NCBI GenBank assembly: GCA_002309345.1
Contig: DBWZ01000062.1
Span: 5,196-43,624, forward strand
Reading direction: 5' to 3'
Origin: Pseudobutyrivibrio sp. UBA1225
GTDB taxonomy: Bacteria > Bacillota > Clostridia > Lachnospirales > Lachnospiraceae
Length of the DNA stretch: 38,429 nt
Both the position numbers and the translations under genes were made by a program. The notes beneath the pieces were generated by a model. The model worked only from the letters and a program-made list of their open reading frames with translations, did no database searches and was not told where the DNA came from. Shown piece by piece: positions 7,843 to 16,225 of this stretch (position 1 is the first letter of the stretch; the number at the start of each line of letters is the position of its first letter).

Positions 7843-8290
7843 ACTCAAAGAATTTGGTGTCCAGCTCTGGATATGCTCTTTGCATAGAAATAGGGACACC
7901 AGATTTATTGAGAAAGCAATGACTGCTTTTTGCAAGTGCTCTATCCTCGCCAGTAGCTTTATCGTATATACGATATGCTATATCCATTTTATGGCCATCA
8001 TATGATATCAGCTTGGTATCTACTACAACTGTTTCATCAAATTTTACAGCGCTTCTATATTCGATAGACTGTGATATCACAGGAGAGCTTATCTCCATAT
8101 CAAGCATTTGTTTGAAGCCTAAACCCATCTGTTCCATCAGATGCATCCAGGCATCCTCCATCCAATTGTAATAGTTGTTTGGGTGAATGATTCCCTGTTG
8201 ATCAGTCTCATGATACTTGGTGTGATGCTCATAAGGGGTAATCTCAAGCTGCCTCTTAGCACCAGCAATTTCTATTTCGTGTTTTGCCAT
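7835..8290 (-). CDS. Acyl-CoA thioesterase, hotdog fold (4HBT/FadM type)
   Basis: A 151-aa hotdog-fold thioesterase. The family signature is YHETDQQGIIHPNNYYNWMEDA, with the presumed catalytic Asp in the TDQQG turn and the long helix after it. The domain fills the protein and no signal peptide is present, so it acts in the cytoplasm on an acyl-CoA that the sequence does not identify. Start: ATG at 8290 with AGGG upstream; an upstream TTG at 8311 has no ribosome site. A five-codon reading frame with its own AAAGGA ribosome site lies just upstream. The end overlaps the convergent nucleotidase gene by 8 bases, with no terminator between them. Confidence 0.8.
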   Translation of the reverse strand: MAKHEIEIAGAKRQLEITPYEHHTKYHETDQQGIIHPNNYYNWMEDAWMHLMEQMGLGFKQMLDMEISSPVISQSIEYRSAVKFDETVVVDTKLISYDGHKMDIAYRIYDKATGEDRALAKSSHCFLNKSGVPISMQRAYPELDTKFFEFK

Positions 8291-8311
8291 AGTCTTACCC
8301 TGCATGATCAA

Positions 8312-8329
8312 TTATAAGCTATTAATCAT
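8312..8329 (-). promoter_or_regulatory. Possible five-codon leader peptide
   Basis: ATG ATT AAT AGC TTA TAA on the minus strand, preceded by AAAGGA with good spacing, and ending 21 bases before the thioesterase start. It is too short to judge by coding signal; it may only be chance. Confidence 0.25.
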
Positions 8330-8360
8330 ATATATCCTTTCTTTTTAAATTCTTAGTTTC

Positions 8361-8369
8361 ATTATAGCA
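8361..8369 (-). promoter_or_regulatory. Extended -10 promoter of the thioesterase gene
   Basis: On the minus strand TGC-TATAAT is a perfect extended -10 element, with no good -35 box at the expected distance. It would start a transcript near 8354, giving a leader of about 65 bases that contains the possible mini-reading frame. Confidence 0.45.
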
Positions 8370-8418
8370 CTTAAATAGAAAAATAATTCCTATGAGCTAT
8401 TTATTTTTTATATTTATC

Positions 8419-8448
8419 GTGACGATAGTGGACGGGTTGTGGTAGAAT
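8419..8448 (+). promoter_or_regulatory. Possible promoter of the DUF4015 gene
   Basis: GTGACG (8419-8424), an 18-base spacer and TAGAAT (8443-8448), about 30 bases before the start codon. The -35 match is modest. Confidence 0.35.
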
Positions 8449-8478
8449 GTATATTAACTTGTGAAAAAGGGGGACAAT

Positions 8479-9966
8479 ATGAATAAAAAAGTATTAATTC
8501 TCAGCATAGCTGGGGCGCTAGTAATTACAGGCTTGATTATAGGACTTGTTTTGTGGAAATCAGAAAAAAAGTCTCCTAAAGATGAAGAGCAGATGCAAGA
8601 GCCTGTAGAAGAACAGGTGGAAGAAGTCAAAATTCCTATGGAAGAGTGGCGCGAAAAACACCTTAAGGTCAAAGGCATATATGTGACAGCTCCAGTGGCT
8701 GGAACAGAGCAGATGGATGATATTATCAAGTTGGTGGACGAGACCGAGCTCAACGCCATCGTTCTTGATGTAAAGGATGATAATGGAAATATCACCTTCC
8801 CTATGGATAATGATGCTGTCAAAGACATGGATGCTAGCTACACCTATATCGAAGATATCAACAAGTTTTTGAAAAAGCTCAAAAAAAAGGATATCTATGT
8901 TATCGCAAGAATTCCTTGTTTCAAGGATCCTATTTTGGCAGAGAAGCGTCCAGAATTGGCTCTTACTGCGCCAGATGGAACGGTTGTTACGGATGGCAGC
9001 GGTAATAAGTGGGTAGATCCTTGCAACGAAGAAGTTTGGAAGTATATTTCAAGTCTTATTGATAGCTGTTGTGAGCTAGGCTTTGATGAGATTCAATTGG
9101 ATTACGTTAGATTCCCAGTAGGAAAGGATGCTGAAAAGGCTCTGTCTGACAAAGCAGCAGATGATGCCAACAGACAAAGCTATATCACTGAGTTTTTGAC
9201 TATGGCAAGCGAAGAGGCTCATAAGTACGATGTTCCGCTTGCGGCAGATGTATTTGGTACGATTATCAAAAGCCAGGAGGATGCTAATCACGTAGGTCAG
9301 GATTACGTCACATTGGTTTCTAATTTAGATATTATTTGTCCTATGATTTATCCATCCCACTATGGACCTGGTGAGTTTGGATTGGACGTTCCTGATGCCA
9401 AACCATACGAGACAATCTATGGTGCTTTAGAGGGTTCAAAGACTGCCCTTGCATCTATACCAGAAGGCGAGGGAGCTATCGTTAGACCTTGGCTACAGGC
9501 CTTTACCGCCACATGGGTTGATGGTCATATCACATATGATGGAGATGCTATTAGACAACAGATTCAAGCTGTCAACGACATCGGCTACGAGGAGTGGATC
9601 CTCTGGAATGCCAAAAGTTCATATAGTTCAGATGGATTAGAGCCTTCAGGGAAGGCTGGTTCGTCAAAAGATTCAGATTCAAAAACTGAAGATAAATCTG
9701 AGGATAAAGATAAAACAGAAGATAAGAATGAAGAAAAAAATAAAGATAAATCTGATTCTTCGAAAAAAACTGAAACACAACCTTCGGAAGCAGCAGGAGC
9801 ACAGCCTGCAGAAAACACAGCGCCGACTGACGGATTAGAAACACAGCCGGCAGAAGGTGCAGTACCAGCCGAGGGAACAGAAGCACCGCCAGTTGAAAGT
9901 GCAGTTCCAGTTGAAGGAATAGAAACACAACCTGTGGAAGAGGCAGTACCGACAAGCGGATTATAA
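8479..9966 (+). CDS. DUF4015 putative glycoside hydrolase, membrane-anchored, with repeat-rich tail
   Basis: A 495-aa protein with an N-terminal membrane anchor (about 5-25), a short acidic linker, then a TIM-barrel-like DUF4015 (PF13200) domain. Recognisable blocks are VKGIYVTAP near residue 65, AIVLDVKDDNG near 93, GFDEIQLDYVRFP near 200 and DIICPMIYPSHY near 290. The domain is related to glycoside hydrolases, but its substrate is not established. After about residue 395 the sequence becomes Lys/Asp/Glu/Ser-rich and then a degenerate 14-residue Pro/Glu/Ala repeat (ETQPAEGAVPAEG and variants), a likely wall-spanning or wall-binding tail. Start chosen at 8479 because GGGGG lies 6 bases upstream; a GTG at 8461 has none. 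Monocistronic by context. Confidence 0.8.
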   Translation: MNKKVLILSIAGALVITGLIIGLVLWKSEKKSPKDEEQMQEPVEEQVEEVKIPMEEWREKHLKVKGIYVTAPVAGTEQMDDIIKLVDETELNAIVLDVKDDNGNITFPMDNDAVKDMDASYTYIEDINKFLKKLKKKDIYVIARIPCFKDPILAEKRPELALTAPDGTVVTDGSGNKWVDPCNEEVWKYISSLIDSCCELGFDEIQLDYVRFPVGKDAEKALSDKAADDANRQSYITEFLTMASEEAHKYDVPLAADVFGTIIKSQEDANHVGQDYVTLVSNLDIICPMIYPSHYGPGEFGLDVPDAKPYETIYGALEGSKTALASIPEGEGAIVRPWLQAFTATWVDGHITYDGDAIRQQIQAVNDIGYEEWILWNAKSSYSSDGLEPSGKAGSSKDSDSKTEDKSEDKDKTEDKNEEKNKDKSDSSKKTETQPSEAAGAQPAENTAPTDGLETQPAEGAVPAEGTEAPPVESAVPVEGIETQPVEEAVPTSGL

Positions 9967-10073
9967 GCACAGTAACAGAACTAAAAAGTCGATTAATTAG
10001 GAATACTTGCTAACAACAATTGTCGCATTGCACTGCGGGAGTTTTTCCTAGTAAAACACTTGTGTAAAACTGA

Positions 10074-10102
10074 TTGAAGGAAAATAATATAAGTGCTATT
10101 AT
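10074..10102 (+). promoter_or_regulatory. Promoter of the CoA-transferase gene
   Basis: TTGAAG (10074-10079), a 17-base spacer, and TATTAT (10097-10102), about 35 bases before the start codon. Confidence 0.6.
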
Positions 10103-10137
10103 ATTTATTGATAATTTTTTAACGAGCGGAGGTAATT

Positions 10138-11478
10138 ATGGATTTTCAAGCAGAATACAAGAAGAAACTTACTACTGCGGCAGAGGCTGTCAAGGTAGTT
10201 AAGAGCGGAGATTGGGTAGACTACGGTTGGTGTACAGGCACACCTGACGCGTTGGATAAGGCTTTGGCTGCACGTACAGACGAGCTTACAGATGTTAATG
10301 TTCGTGGTGGTATCATCATGAAGCTGCCAGCTATTTTCGAGCGCGAGGATGCAGCTGAGCACTTCTGCTGGAATTCATGGCATATGGGTGGCATCGAGAG
10401 AAAGCTTATCGCTAGAGGCTGCTCTTACTATGCACCAATCAGATATTCTGAGCTTCCTAGATATTATAGAGATCACATCATACCAAACGATGTGCTTATG
10501 ATTACTGTTGCACCAATGGACAATCATGGATATTTCAACTTTGGCCCAAATGCATCACATCTTATGGCTGCAGTTGAAAAGTCAAAGCACATCATTGTTG
10601 AGGTCAACAAAAACATGCCACGTTGCCTTGGTGGGTTTGAAGAGGGCGTACACATTTCCAAGGTTGATGCCATCGTTGAAGGCGACAACCCAGCCCTGTT
10701 AGAGATGGGCGGCGGCGGAGCTCCAACAGATGTTGATAAGGCAGTTGCAAAGCTCATCGTAGAAGAGATTCCAAACGGTGCTTGTTTACAGCTTGGTATC
10801 GGCGGTATGCCAAACACAGTTGGTGCTATGATTGCCGAGTCAGATCTTAAAGACCTTGGTGTTCACACTGAGATGTACGTTGATGCTTTTGTTGATATTG
10901 CAAGAGCTGGCAAGATTACTGGTGCCAAGAAGAACATCGATAGATTCCGTCAGACATACGCGTTCGGCGCTGGTACCAAGAAGATGTACGATTACATGGA
11001 TGAGAACCCAGAGCTTATGAGTGCTCCAGTTGATTATACAAACGATATTCGTCAGATTTCTGCACTTGATAACTTTATTTCTATTAACAACGCAGTCGAT
11101 GTAGATTTATTTGGTCAGGTAAACGCAGAGTCTGCCGGAACAAAGCACATTTCTGGTGCAGGCGGACAGCTTGATTTTGTACTTGGCGCTTACCTTTCAA
11201 AGGGTGGCAAGAGCTTTATCTGCTTGTCATCTACCTATACTACAAAGGATGGACAGATGCAGAGCCGTATCCGTCCAACACTTGCTACAGGTTCAATTGT
11301 TACCGACACTCGTGCAAACACACATTATCTTGTTACAGAGTACGGTAAGGTTTGTCTCAAGGGTCTTTCTGCATGGCAGAGAGCAGAGCAGATTATTAGC
11401 ATAGCACATCCTGATTTCAGAGATGAGCTTATCAAAGAGGCAGAGGCTATGCACATCTGGAGACGTTCAAATAAATAG
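10138..11478 (+). CDS. but: Butyryl-CoA:acetate CoA-transferase
   Basis: A 446-aa cytoplasmic enzyme that moves CoA from butyryl-CoA to acetate, giving butyrate and acetyl-CoA: the last step of butyrate formation in Roseburia and Butyrivibrio-type bacteria. The whole length fits the acetyl-CoA hydrolase/transferase family: CoA-binding QLGIGGMPNTVG (218-229), presumed catalytic Glu245 in GVHTEMYVD, and the C-terminal ISGAGGQLDFV and RPTLATGSIVT blocks. A 4-hydroxybutyrate CoA-transferase is the nearest alternative; the SWHMGGIERKL and CWNS context fits the butyryl enzyme as I know it. GGAGG lies 7 bases before the ATG, its own promoter is upstream and a terminator follows, so it is monocistronic and probably strongly expressed. 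Confidence 0.88.
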   Translation: MDFQAEYKKKLTTAAEAVKVVKSGDWVDYGWCTGTPDALDKALAARTDELTDVNVRGGIIMKLPAIFEREDAAEHFCWNSWHMGGIERKLIARGCSYYAPIRYSELPRYYRDHIIPNDVLMITVAPMDNHGYFNFGPNASHLMAAVEKSKHIIVEVNKNMPRCLGGFEEGVHISKVDAIVEGDNPALLEMGGGGAPTDVDKAVAKLIVEEIPNGACLQLGIGGMPNTVGAMIAESDLKDLGVHTEMYVDAFVDIARAGKITGAKKNIDRFRQTYAFGAGTKKMYDYMDENPELMSAPVDYTNDIRQISALDNFISINNAVDVDLFGQVNAESAGTKHISGAGGQLDFVLGAYLSKGGKSFICLSSTYTTKDGQMQSRIRPTLATGSIVTDTRANTHYLVTEYGKVCLKGLSAWQRAEQIISIAHPDFRDELIKEAEAMHIWRRSNK

Positions 11479-11489
11479 TTTTTGATTCC

Positions 11490-11525
11490 AAAAGGGTTTA
11501 TTTCAAATAAGCCCTTTTAATTTTA
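11490..11525 (+). terminator. Intrinsic terminator after the CoA-transferase gene
   Basis: AAAAGGGTTTAT pairs with the complementary stretch before AAGCCCTTTT (one T-G wobble, loop TTCA), followed by AATTTTA. The last bases abut the next gene's AAGGAGG. Confidence 0.7.
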
Positions 11526-11538
11526 TAAGGAGGTTTTT

Positions 11539-13215
11539 ATGAAAAAGGTAAATGTGATGAAGAGGATACTGAGTTTCGTACTGTCTCTTTCAGTGATGTT
11601 TGCTGTGGCGTTTGTACCTAAAACTGCCTATGCTTACGATGTAAGGACAGATGTTAGATCAGTAGCCAGTGTTCCAGCGGATTTATCAGGCAAGCTTGTA
11701 GTTATTCACACCAACGATGTTCACGGTGCAATTGATGGCTATGCACAGGTGTCTGCACTCCGAAACGAAATTAGAGCCAGAGGAGCAGAGGTTGTTCTTG
11801 TTGATGTTGGCGATTTTAGTCAGGGTTCACCTTATGTTAGCGCAACAAAGGGCGCTGATGCTATTACTATGATGAATGCAGCAGGCTACGATATTGCAAC
11901 GTTAGGCAATCACGAGTTTGATTATGGTTATGCACAGCTTATGGATAATCTTTCAAGGGCAAGCTTTAAGACAATCTGCGCAGATGTTTTAGATGCAGAG
12001 GGCAAACCTATCGTAGATGCGAATTACGTATATACGACATCTGATGGAGTGAAGGTTGGATTCTTTGGACTTGAAACTCCAGAGACACAGACCAAGGTTA
12101 ATCCAGCCCTTATCAAAGGAATCAAGTTCCTTGAGGGAGCAGAGATGTATGCAAGTGCGCAGGCACAGGTAGATGCGTTAAAGGCACAGGGCTGCGATTT
12201 GATAGTGTGCTTATCACATCTTGGTGTAGATGAAGAATCTGCAGCAGAAGGACACAGAAGTGTTGATATGTTAGCACACGTAAGTGGAATAGACATAGTT
12301 ATTGACGGTCATTCTCACACAGTTATGTCAGCTGGAGAGAGCTTCGAACCTGTCCAGTCTACAGGAACTAAAAACGAAAATGTTGGTTTAGTAATCATTG
12401 ACAAGAAAACCAAAGCAATCGAAAGCAAATATCTTGTAAAGCTTGATGATGGCGTTATCAAAGATCCTGGTGTTGAGGCTGCAGCTAAGACTATTACAGA
12501 TAGAATTGATACTGAGTACGGTGTTCAGTTTGCGACATCAGAAGTTGATTTGAATGGCAAGAAGGAGCCAGGTGTTCGTACAGAAGAGACCAACCTTGGA
12601 GATTTGATTTGCGATGCATTAAAGTGGAGTGTTCTCAAGGAAAAGGGTTCAATCACAGTTGATGAGGATCATGTGGTTGCTATCACAAATGGTGGTGGTA
12701 TCAGAGCATCTATCAATGCAGGTGCGGTCACAAAGAAAGATCTTAACACAGTGCTTCCATTCGGAAATACGGTAGCAGTTGTGTATGTAACAGGTGCTGA
12801 TATGCTAGAAGCTCTCGAGGCTAGCACATATTGCACACCAGAGGCAGTAGGTGGATTCCCACAGGTATCTGGAATTGAGTTTACTGTTAACACTTCAGTT
12901 CCATTTGCTCAGGGTGAAGCATATCCAGATTCAACCTACTACAAACCAGCGGCAATCAATCGTGTATCTATTCAAAGTGTGAACGGCAAGCCATTTTCAC
13001 CTACTGATACATACGCTGTGGTTACAAACAACTTTGTTGCAGCAGGTGGAGATACCTACTATGCATTTGGCAGCGCAACAAATCAATTTGATACAGGCAT
13101 CGTAATGGATGAAGCTGTAATGGATTATGTTACAACAGAGCTTGGCGGTAAGATTTCAGCCAAGGACTATGGTACAGTAAAAGGAAATATCAAGTTTGGT
13201 TCAAGCCAACAGTAA
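11539..13215 (+). CDS. Secreted bifunctional 5'-nucleotidase/2',3'-cyclic phosphodiesterase (UshA family)
   Basis: A 558-aa exported enzyme that strips phosphate from extracellular nucleotides so that nucleosides can be taken up. A signal peptide (1-32, cleavage near TAYA-YD) is followed by the metallophosphatase domain: HTNDVHG (57-63), GDFSQGS (91-97), GNHEFD (123-128), LSHLG near 226 and DGHSH near 256. The C-terminal 5'-nucleotidase domain has NGGGIRASI near 383 and NNFVAAGGDTYYAF near 495. There is no wall-sorting motif, SLH domain or C-terminal membrane segment, so it should be released. AAGGAGG precedes the start; a second ATG at codon 7 is possible. Flanked by terminators, hence monocistronic. 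Confidence 0.9.
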   Translation: MKKVNVMKRILSFVLSLSVMFAVAFVPKTAYAYDVRTDVRSVASVPADLSGKLVVIHTNDVHGAIDGYAQVSALRNEIRARGAEVVLVDVGDFSQGSPYVSATKGADAITMMNAAGYDIATLGNHEFDYGYAQLMDNLSRASFKTICADVLDAEGKPIVDANYVYTTSDGVKVGFFGLETPETQTKVNPALIKGIKFLEGAEMYASAQAQVDALKAQGCDLIVCLSHLGVDEESAAEGHRSVDMLAHVSGIDIVIDGHSHTVMSAGESFEPVQSTGTKNENVGLVIIDKKTKAIESKYLVKLDDGVIKDPGVEAAAKTITDRIDTEYGVQFATSEVDLNGKKEPGVRTEETNLGDLICDALKWSVLKEKGSITVDEDHVVAITNGGGIRASINAGAVTKKDLNTVLPFGNTVAVVYVTGADMLEALEASTYCTPEAVGGFPQVSGIEFTVNTSVPFAQGEAYPDSTYYKPAAINRVSIQSVNGKPFSPTDTYAVVTNNFVAAGGDTYYAFGSATNQFDTGIVMDEAVMDYVTTELGGKISAKDYGTVKGNIKFGSSQQ

Positions 13216-13223
13216 TATGAAAA

Positions 13224-13250
13224 ACGCGACCAGCAATTCGCTGGTCGCGT
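13224..13250. terminator. Bidirectional terminator between convergent genes
   Basis: ACGCGACCAGC and GCTGGTCGCGT form a perfect 11-bp stem with loop AATTC. On the minus strand the stem runs directly into TTTTC; on the plus strand it is followed by ATTATTAAT. It should end both the nucleotidase and the phosphoribosyltransferase transcripts. Confidence 0.75.
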
Positions 13251-13275
13251 ATTATTAATATCCCCTCATCAGTCA

Positions 13276-13295
13276 GCTTCCCCCCGAGGGGAAGC
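13276..13295. repeat. GC-rich hairpin, REP-like element remnant
   Basis: GCTTCCCC and GGGGAAGC form a perfect 8-bp stem with loop CCGA, preceded by CCTCATCAGTCA. This wording resembles short palindromic repeats scattered between genes in many Firmicutes genomes. No T-run follows. Only one copy is visible here. Confidence 0.4.
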
Positions 13296-13300
13296 CTCTA

Positions 13301-13945
13301 CTATCGTAATTCCGAATATCCAAAACTATTTACAATTGCATCAATTGGTACTCCCTGTTTACAAAGAGGACAATCATGTAAAGGATATGATTGATAGTTT
13401 GGAATATCATTTTCAGAGAAGACACTGATTATTGAAATATCTCCAACCTGTCTAACTGCAGAGAAAATAGCACATGCGCCGCTTATTTTTGCTCCATAAT
13501 AGTGAACGCAATCGGCAAGACTTTGAACAGTTTTTCCTGTACTTAAAGAACCAAACAGCATAAGAACGTTTTTATCGCGAACGGTTAATTGCATGTTATC
13601 ACGGAAAATGCTTTGGCCGGTAGATGTCATTTCAGGTGAAGTGACATAGATGGTCTTGTGCTGATTGTAGTTTGCAACACCTGCTTTTGTGAGCTCCATC
13701 GCAAGGAAAGTTCCAACTACTTCCATTCCATCCGCGCAGACGATAGTGTCCACTGGAGTCTGAACAGAGTAGTGCATAGCCAAAAGCTGAGCCACACCTT
13801 GTGCCTCGTTACAACGAGTTTTCATTGTTCCGATTTCCATATAGTTTGTGATATGGGAATGGTTTGTTGCGAAATGACCCGGAATAATTTTGAGTGCAAC
13901 GTCAGAATTCAAAGGTGCTGGAATCTTAGTATAGTCGTTTAGCAT
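13301..13945 (-). CDS. Phosphoribosyltransferase-like protein (orotate PRTase-related)
   Basis: A 214-aa cytoplasmic protein. The order of segments fits a type I phosphoribosyltransferase, with a late zinc-knuckle-like CPLCKQGVPIDA (about 193-204) typical of orotate phosphoribosyltransferase relatives. The usual PRPP loop (two acidic residues then TTGGT/S) is replaced by LFGSLSTGKTV near 132-142, so the acidic pair is missing; activity and substrate are uncertain. The early FATNHSHITNY block also belongs to these relatives. AAGGGGA precedes the ATG at 13945. It stands alone, between two terminator-like hairpins and a lipase gene, with no pyrimidine genes nearby. Confidence 0.65.
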   Translation of the reverse strand: MLNDYTKIPAPLNSDVALKIIPGHFATNHSHITNYMEIGTMKTRCNEAQGVAQLLAMHYSVQTPVDTIVCADGMEVVGTFLAMELTKAGVANYNQHKTIYVTSPEMTSTGQSIFRDNMQLTVRDKNVLMLFGSLSTGKTVQSLADCVHYYGAKISGACAIFSAVRQVGDISIISVFSENDIPNYQSYPLHDCPLCKQGVPIDAIVNSFGYSELR

Positions 13946-14149
13946 ATATTTCCCCTTTCTACATTAAAAATTAATATAGCTAAAAAATCCTTCTCTCTGA
14001 TAATTCAAGTATATCACAGGTGAAAACAAAATATTATGAAAATTTAACAACATTTCTGAAAAAGAGGTATTTATTTAAATCCTTTTGAGAATTCTTCTTA
14101 ATGAACCAATCATGGTGTTGTTGACCTTACGGGGGAAATGATATATTTC

Positions 14150-15019
14150 CTAAGTGGAAAATATTTGCAAGTATTCCTTTAGTCTCTCAAGGTTAGCCAA
14201 GGCAGCTTTTCTGCCGATATCGTATACACGTTGTAGCTCGTTAGGGTTCTTTTCCGTGGCGCCTATCTTTAGAGGGGCGCTAGGGCGAATGACAAATGCT
14301 TTGCCAGCAGCTTCCTGCTTGCGAACATATTTCTTTTGAGCATTATACATTTTGTAGCGATTTGCCATTGTGTTAATCATATTTGGATATTTTTTAAGCT
14401 TAAGCTTGATAAGTCGCAAGAACTTTTGCGGCTTTTTTTCGTAGTCTATTGGTTGAGTTTCAATGACTAGAATCTTATCGCAGTTTTGCGATTCCATAAA
14501 TTTAAGTGGAATAGAATCACTCATTCCACCATCTAAAAACATATCTCCATCTATCTCTACTGGATTAGAAACTACAGGCATAGAGGCAGAGGCTCTAATC
14601 CATTTGATGTCGATGCCGCGTCTTGTGTCGTTTGGATTATCGCATTTATGATATACCGCATTTCCGGTATTAATATCCGTGGCAACGCAGTAAAATTCCA
14701 TTGGATTTTCGTAGAAGGTTTTGGTGTCCCAGACATCAAGCTCATAAGGCAGAGTGCCATAGCAGAAAGGAACGTTATATAAATCGCCTGTTTGAAGCAA
14801 TGATTTCAAGCTGGCATAGCGCTTGTCATCGCAATAGATTTTGTTGTATCTAAGTGGACGACCAATTTGCTTGGATTTGAAATTGACGCCGAAAGTAGCT
14901 CCTGCAGAAACGCCTACGCCACAGTCAAAATCTATATCATTTTCCATTAATACATCAATAACACCACAGGTGAACATGCCACGCATAGCTCCACCTTCCA
15001 TTACCAATCCTTTTTTCAT
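14150..15019 (-). CDS. Patatin-like phospholipase (RssA/YjjU type)
   Basis: A 289-aa serine lipase of the patatin family. Oxyanion-hole motif GGAMRG (9-14), nucleophile Ser38 in GVSAGA, and the catalytic Asp163 in FLDGGMSDSIP form the Ser-Asp dyad. No signal peptide, so it is cytoplasmic or membrane-associated. AGGAG lies 8 bases before the ATG. Next to it on the same strand is the phosphoribosyltransferase gene, 204 bases downstream, too far for obvious coupling. The natural substrate is unknown; bacterial members act on membrane phospholipids or small esters. Confidence 0.88.
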   Translation of the reverse strand: MKKGLVMEGGAMRGMFTCGVIDVLMENDIDFDCGVGVSAGATFGVNFKSKQIGRPLRYNKIYCDDKRYASLKSLLQTGDLYNVPFCYGTLPYELDVWDTKTFYENPMEFYCVATDINTGNAVYHKCDNPNDTRRGIDIKWIRASASMPVVSNPVEIDGDMFLDGGMSDSIPLKFMESQNCDKILVIETQPIDYEKKPQKFLRLIKLKLKKYPNMINTMANRYKMYNAQKKYVRKQEAAGKAFVIRPSAPLKIGATEKNPNELQRVYDIGRKAALANLERLKEYLQIFST

Positions 15020-15266
15020 TTGATTCTCCTATAATGAATCTTTTAAGCTTCTTTACATTTATAACATTATGTAAACTTTTATTCAATATGCTAAAATTCT
15101 AAAACTTTCCATTGATGCGAAATAAGATAAAATGCTGCCAGTTTACATTATTTTTTCCATCTATATTGAGATTTTTTTTCAAATACAATCATTATTCAAT
15201 GTGATAAAATATTACTATTCACAGTTTATAGTATAAAGAATGAATTTAGGAAAAATATATTCTGTT

Positions 15267-15788
15267 ATGAACACTAAGAAAATATCTTATCTAGGACTAT
15301 TAATAGCACTTGCATTTGTGCTTTCATATGTTGAAGCTTTACTACCTATTTCAATAGGAATTCCAGGGATGAAAATCGGTCTTGCCAATCTTGTTGTTAT
15401 GGTAGCGCTCTATACAATTGGCTCTAAAAATGCATTTATGTTATCCGTTGTTAGAGTGCTTTTGGTGAGTCTCACATTTGGCAATTTTGCAATGATGCTT
15501 TATAGCATGGCGGGGGCGTTACTGTCATTTGTAGTTATGTTTGTTGCCAAGCGCAGCAAGAAGTTTTCTATTACAGGAGTAAGTGTTCTTGGCGGTGTGT
15601 TTCACAATGTGGGACAGATAATAGTGGCAATCTTTGTCCTTGAGACTTCCAAGCTTGTCTATTATCTGCCAGTGCTTATCATAGTTGGAACAATCACCGG
15701 TATGGTTATTGGCCTTGTGGCTGGAATGATTATTAAACGTATAGGGGGCTGGAAAGATATTTGCTATGGCTCAAAATCGAGTATGTAA
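15267..15788 (+). CDS. Gx transporter family membrane protein (HepI/EetB-like)
   Basis: A 173-aa protein with about five membrane helices of the family annotated as heptaprenyl diphosphate synthase component I (PF07456). The signature is the N-terminal YLGLLIALAFVLSYVEALLP followed by MKIGLANLVVM, and glycines in MAGALLSF. It has no prenyl-synthase catalytic motif. Members are often found beside NusG-domain-II proteins and ApbE; in the Listeria/Enterococcus flavin electron-export locus the equivalent gene is, to my knowledge, eetB. Start: codon 10 of the longer frame (15267) gives the family's normal N-terminus; an ATG at 15240 is possible and neither has a strong ribosome site. The end overlaps the next gene by 23 bases. 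Confidence 0.75.
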   Translation: MNTKKISYLGLLIALAFVLSYVEALLPISIGIPGMKIGLANLVVMVALYTIGSKNAFMLSVVRVLLVSLTFGNFAMMLYSMAGALLSFVVMFVAKRSKKFSITGVSVLGGVFHNVGQIIVAIFVLETSKLVYYLPVLIIVGTITGMVIGLVAGMIIKRIGGWKDICYGSKSSM

Positions 15789-16014
15789 GGCATGTTTGTT
15801 AAGAGACTTGGCTGATGCAGATATGTCTATGATAGAAAAATATAAAGATGCAATAAAGCCTGTTGACAGGGTGGATGCAGATGAATACGAGGGGCGTTTG
15901 CAGGTTTGTAAAGCCTGCGACAAGCTAAATGCTGGTACATGCTTGGCATGCGGTTGCTATGTTGAAATAAGGGCTATTGCCAAGGTGGGCAGTTGCCCCA
16001 AAAAATATTGGTGA
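15766..16014 (+). CDS. Small Cys-rich zinc-binding-like protein (DUF6171-like)
   Basis: An 82-aa soluble protein with eight cysteines arranged as C-x2-C (7, 10), C-x2-C (48, 51), C-x2-C-x-C (59, 62, 64) and a final Cys77, a pattern expected to hold one or two zinc ions. It resembles the DUF6171 family, whose function is unknown. It overlaps the Gx-transporter gene by 23 bases, so translation is likely coupled. A terminator follows at once. Confidence 0.7.
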   Translation: MAQNRVCKACLLRDLADADMSMIEKYKDAIKPVDRVDADEYEGRLQVCKACDKLNAGTCLACGCYVEIRAIAKVGSCPKKYW

Positions 16015-16064
16015 ATGACCTTGTGGCAGGGGACAATTATTTACCTGTTTTGGGGTCATTTTTT
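16014..16064 (+). terminator. Terminator after the Gx-transporter operon
   Basis: AATGACC (16014-16020) pairs with GGTCATT (16054-16060), with an inner CAGG/CCTG pairing and an internal loop between, followed at once by a run of T residues. Confidence 0.65.
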
Positions 16065-16168
16065 GGATTTATTTTATAGCTATTGACTAGTAATAATTAC
16101 TAAGATAAATATAAAAAGAGATTCTTAAATTATTTAGTGAGAAAAAGTATTTTTGCGGCTTAGAGTAT

Positions 16169-16196
16169 TTGAAAATAGATGCTGAATATTTAGAAT
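16169..16196 (+). promoter_or_regulatory. Promoter of the GH51 gene
   Basis: TTGAAA (16169-16174), a 16-base spacer, and TAGAAT (16191-16196), 29 bases before the start codon. No clear operator is seen nearby. Confidence 0.5.
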
Positions 16197-16225
16197 AGTA
16201 AAGATTTTTAATGAGGAGAGGTATA

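Noticed and set aside
9572..9970. Minus-strand frame of 132 codons opposite the DUF4015 tail
   Set aside because: A Leu/Phe-rich shadow of the Lys/Glu/Pro repeat; no start signal.
13301..13945. Calling the PRTase-like gene pyrE
   Set aside because: The PRPP loop lacks its acidic pair and no pyrimidine genes are nearby.
15240..15788. Annotating the membrane protein as a heptaprenyl diphosphate synthase subunit
   Set aside because: No Asp-rich prenyl-synthase motif; the family name is historical and the protein is almost all membrane helices.
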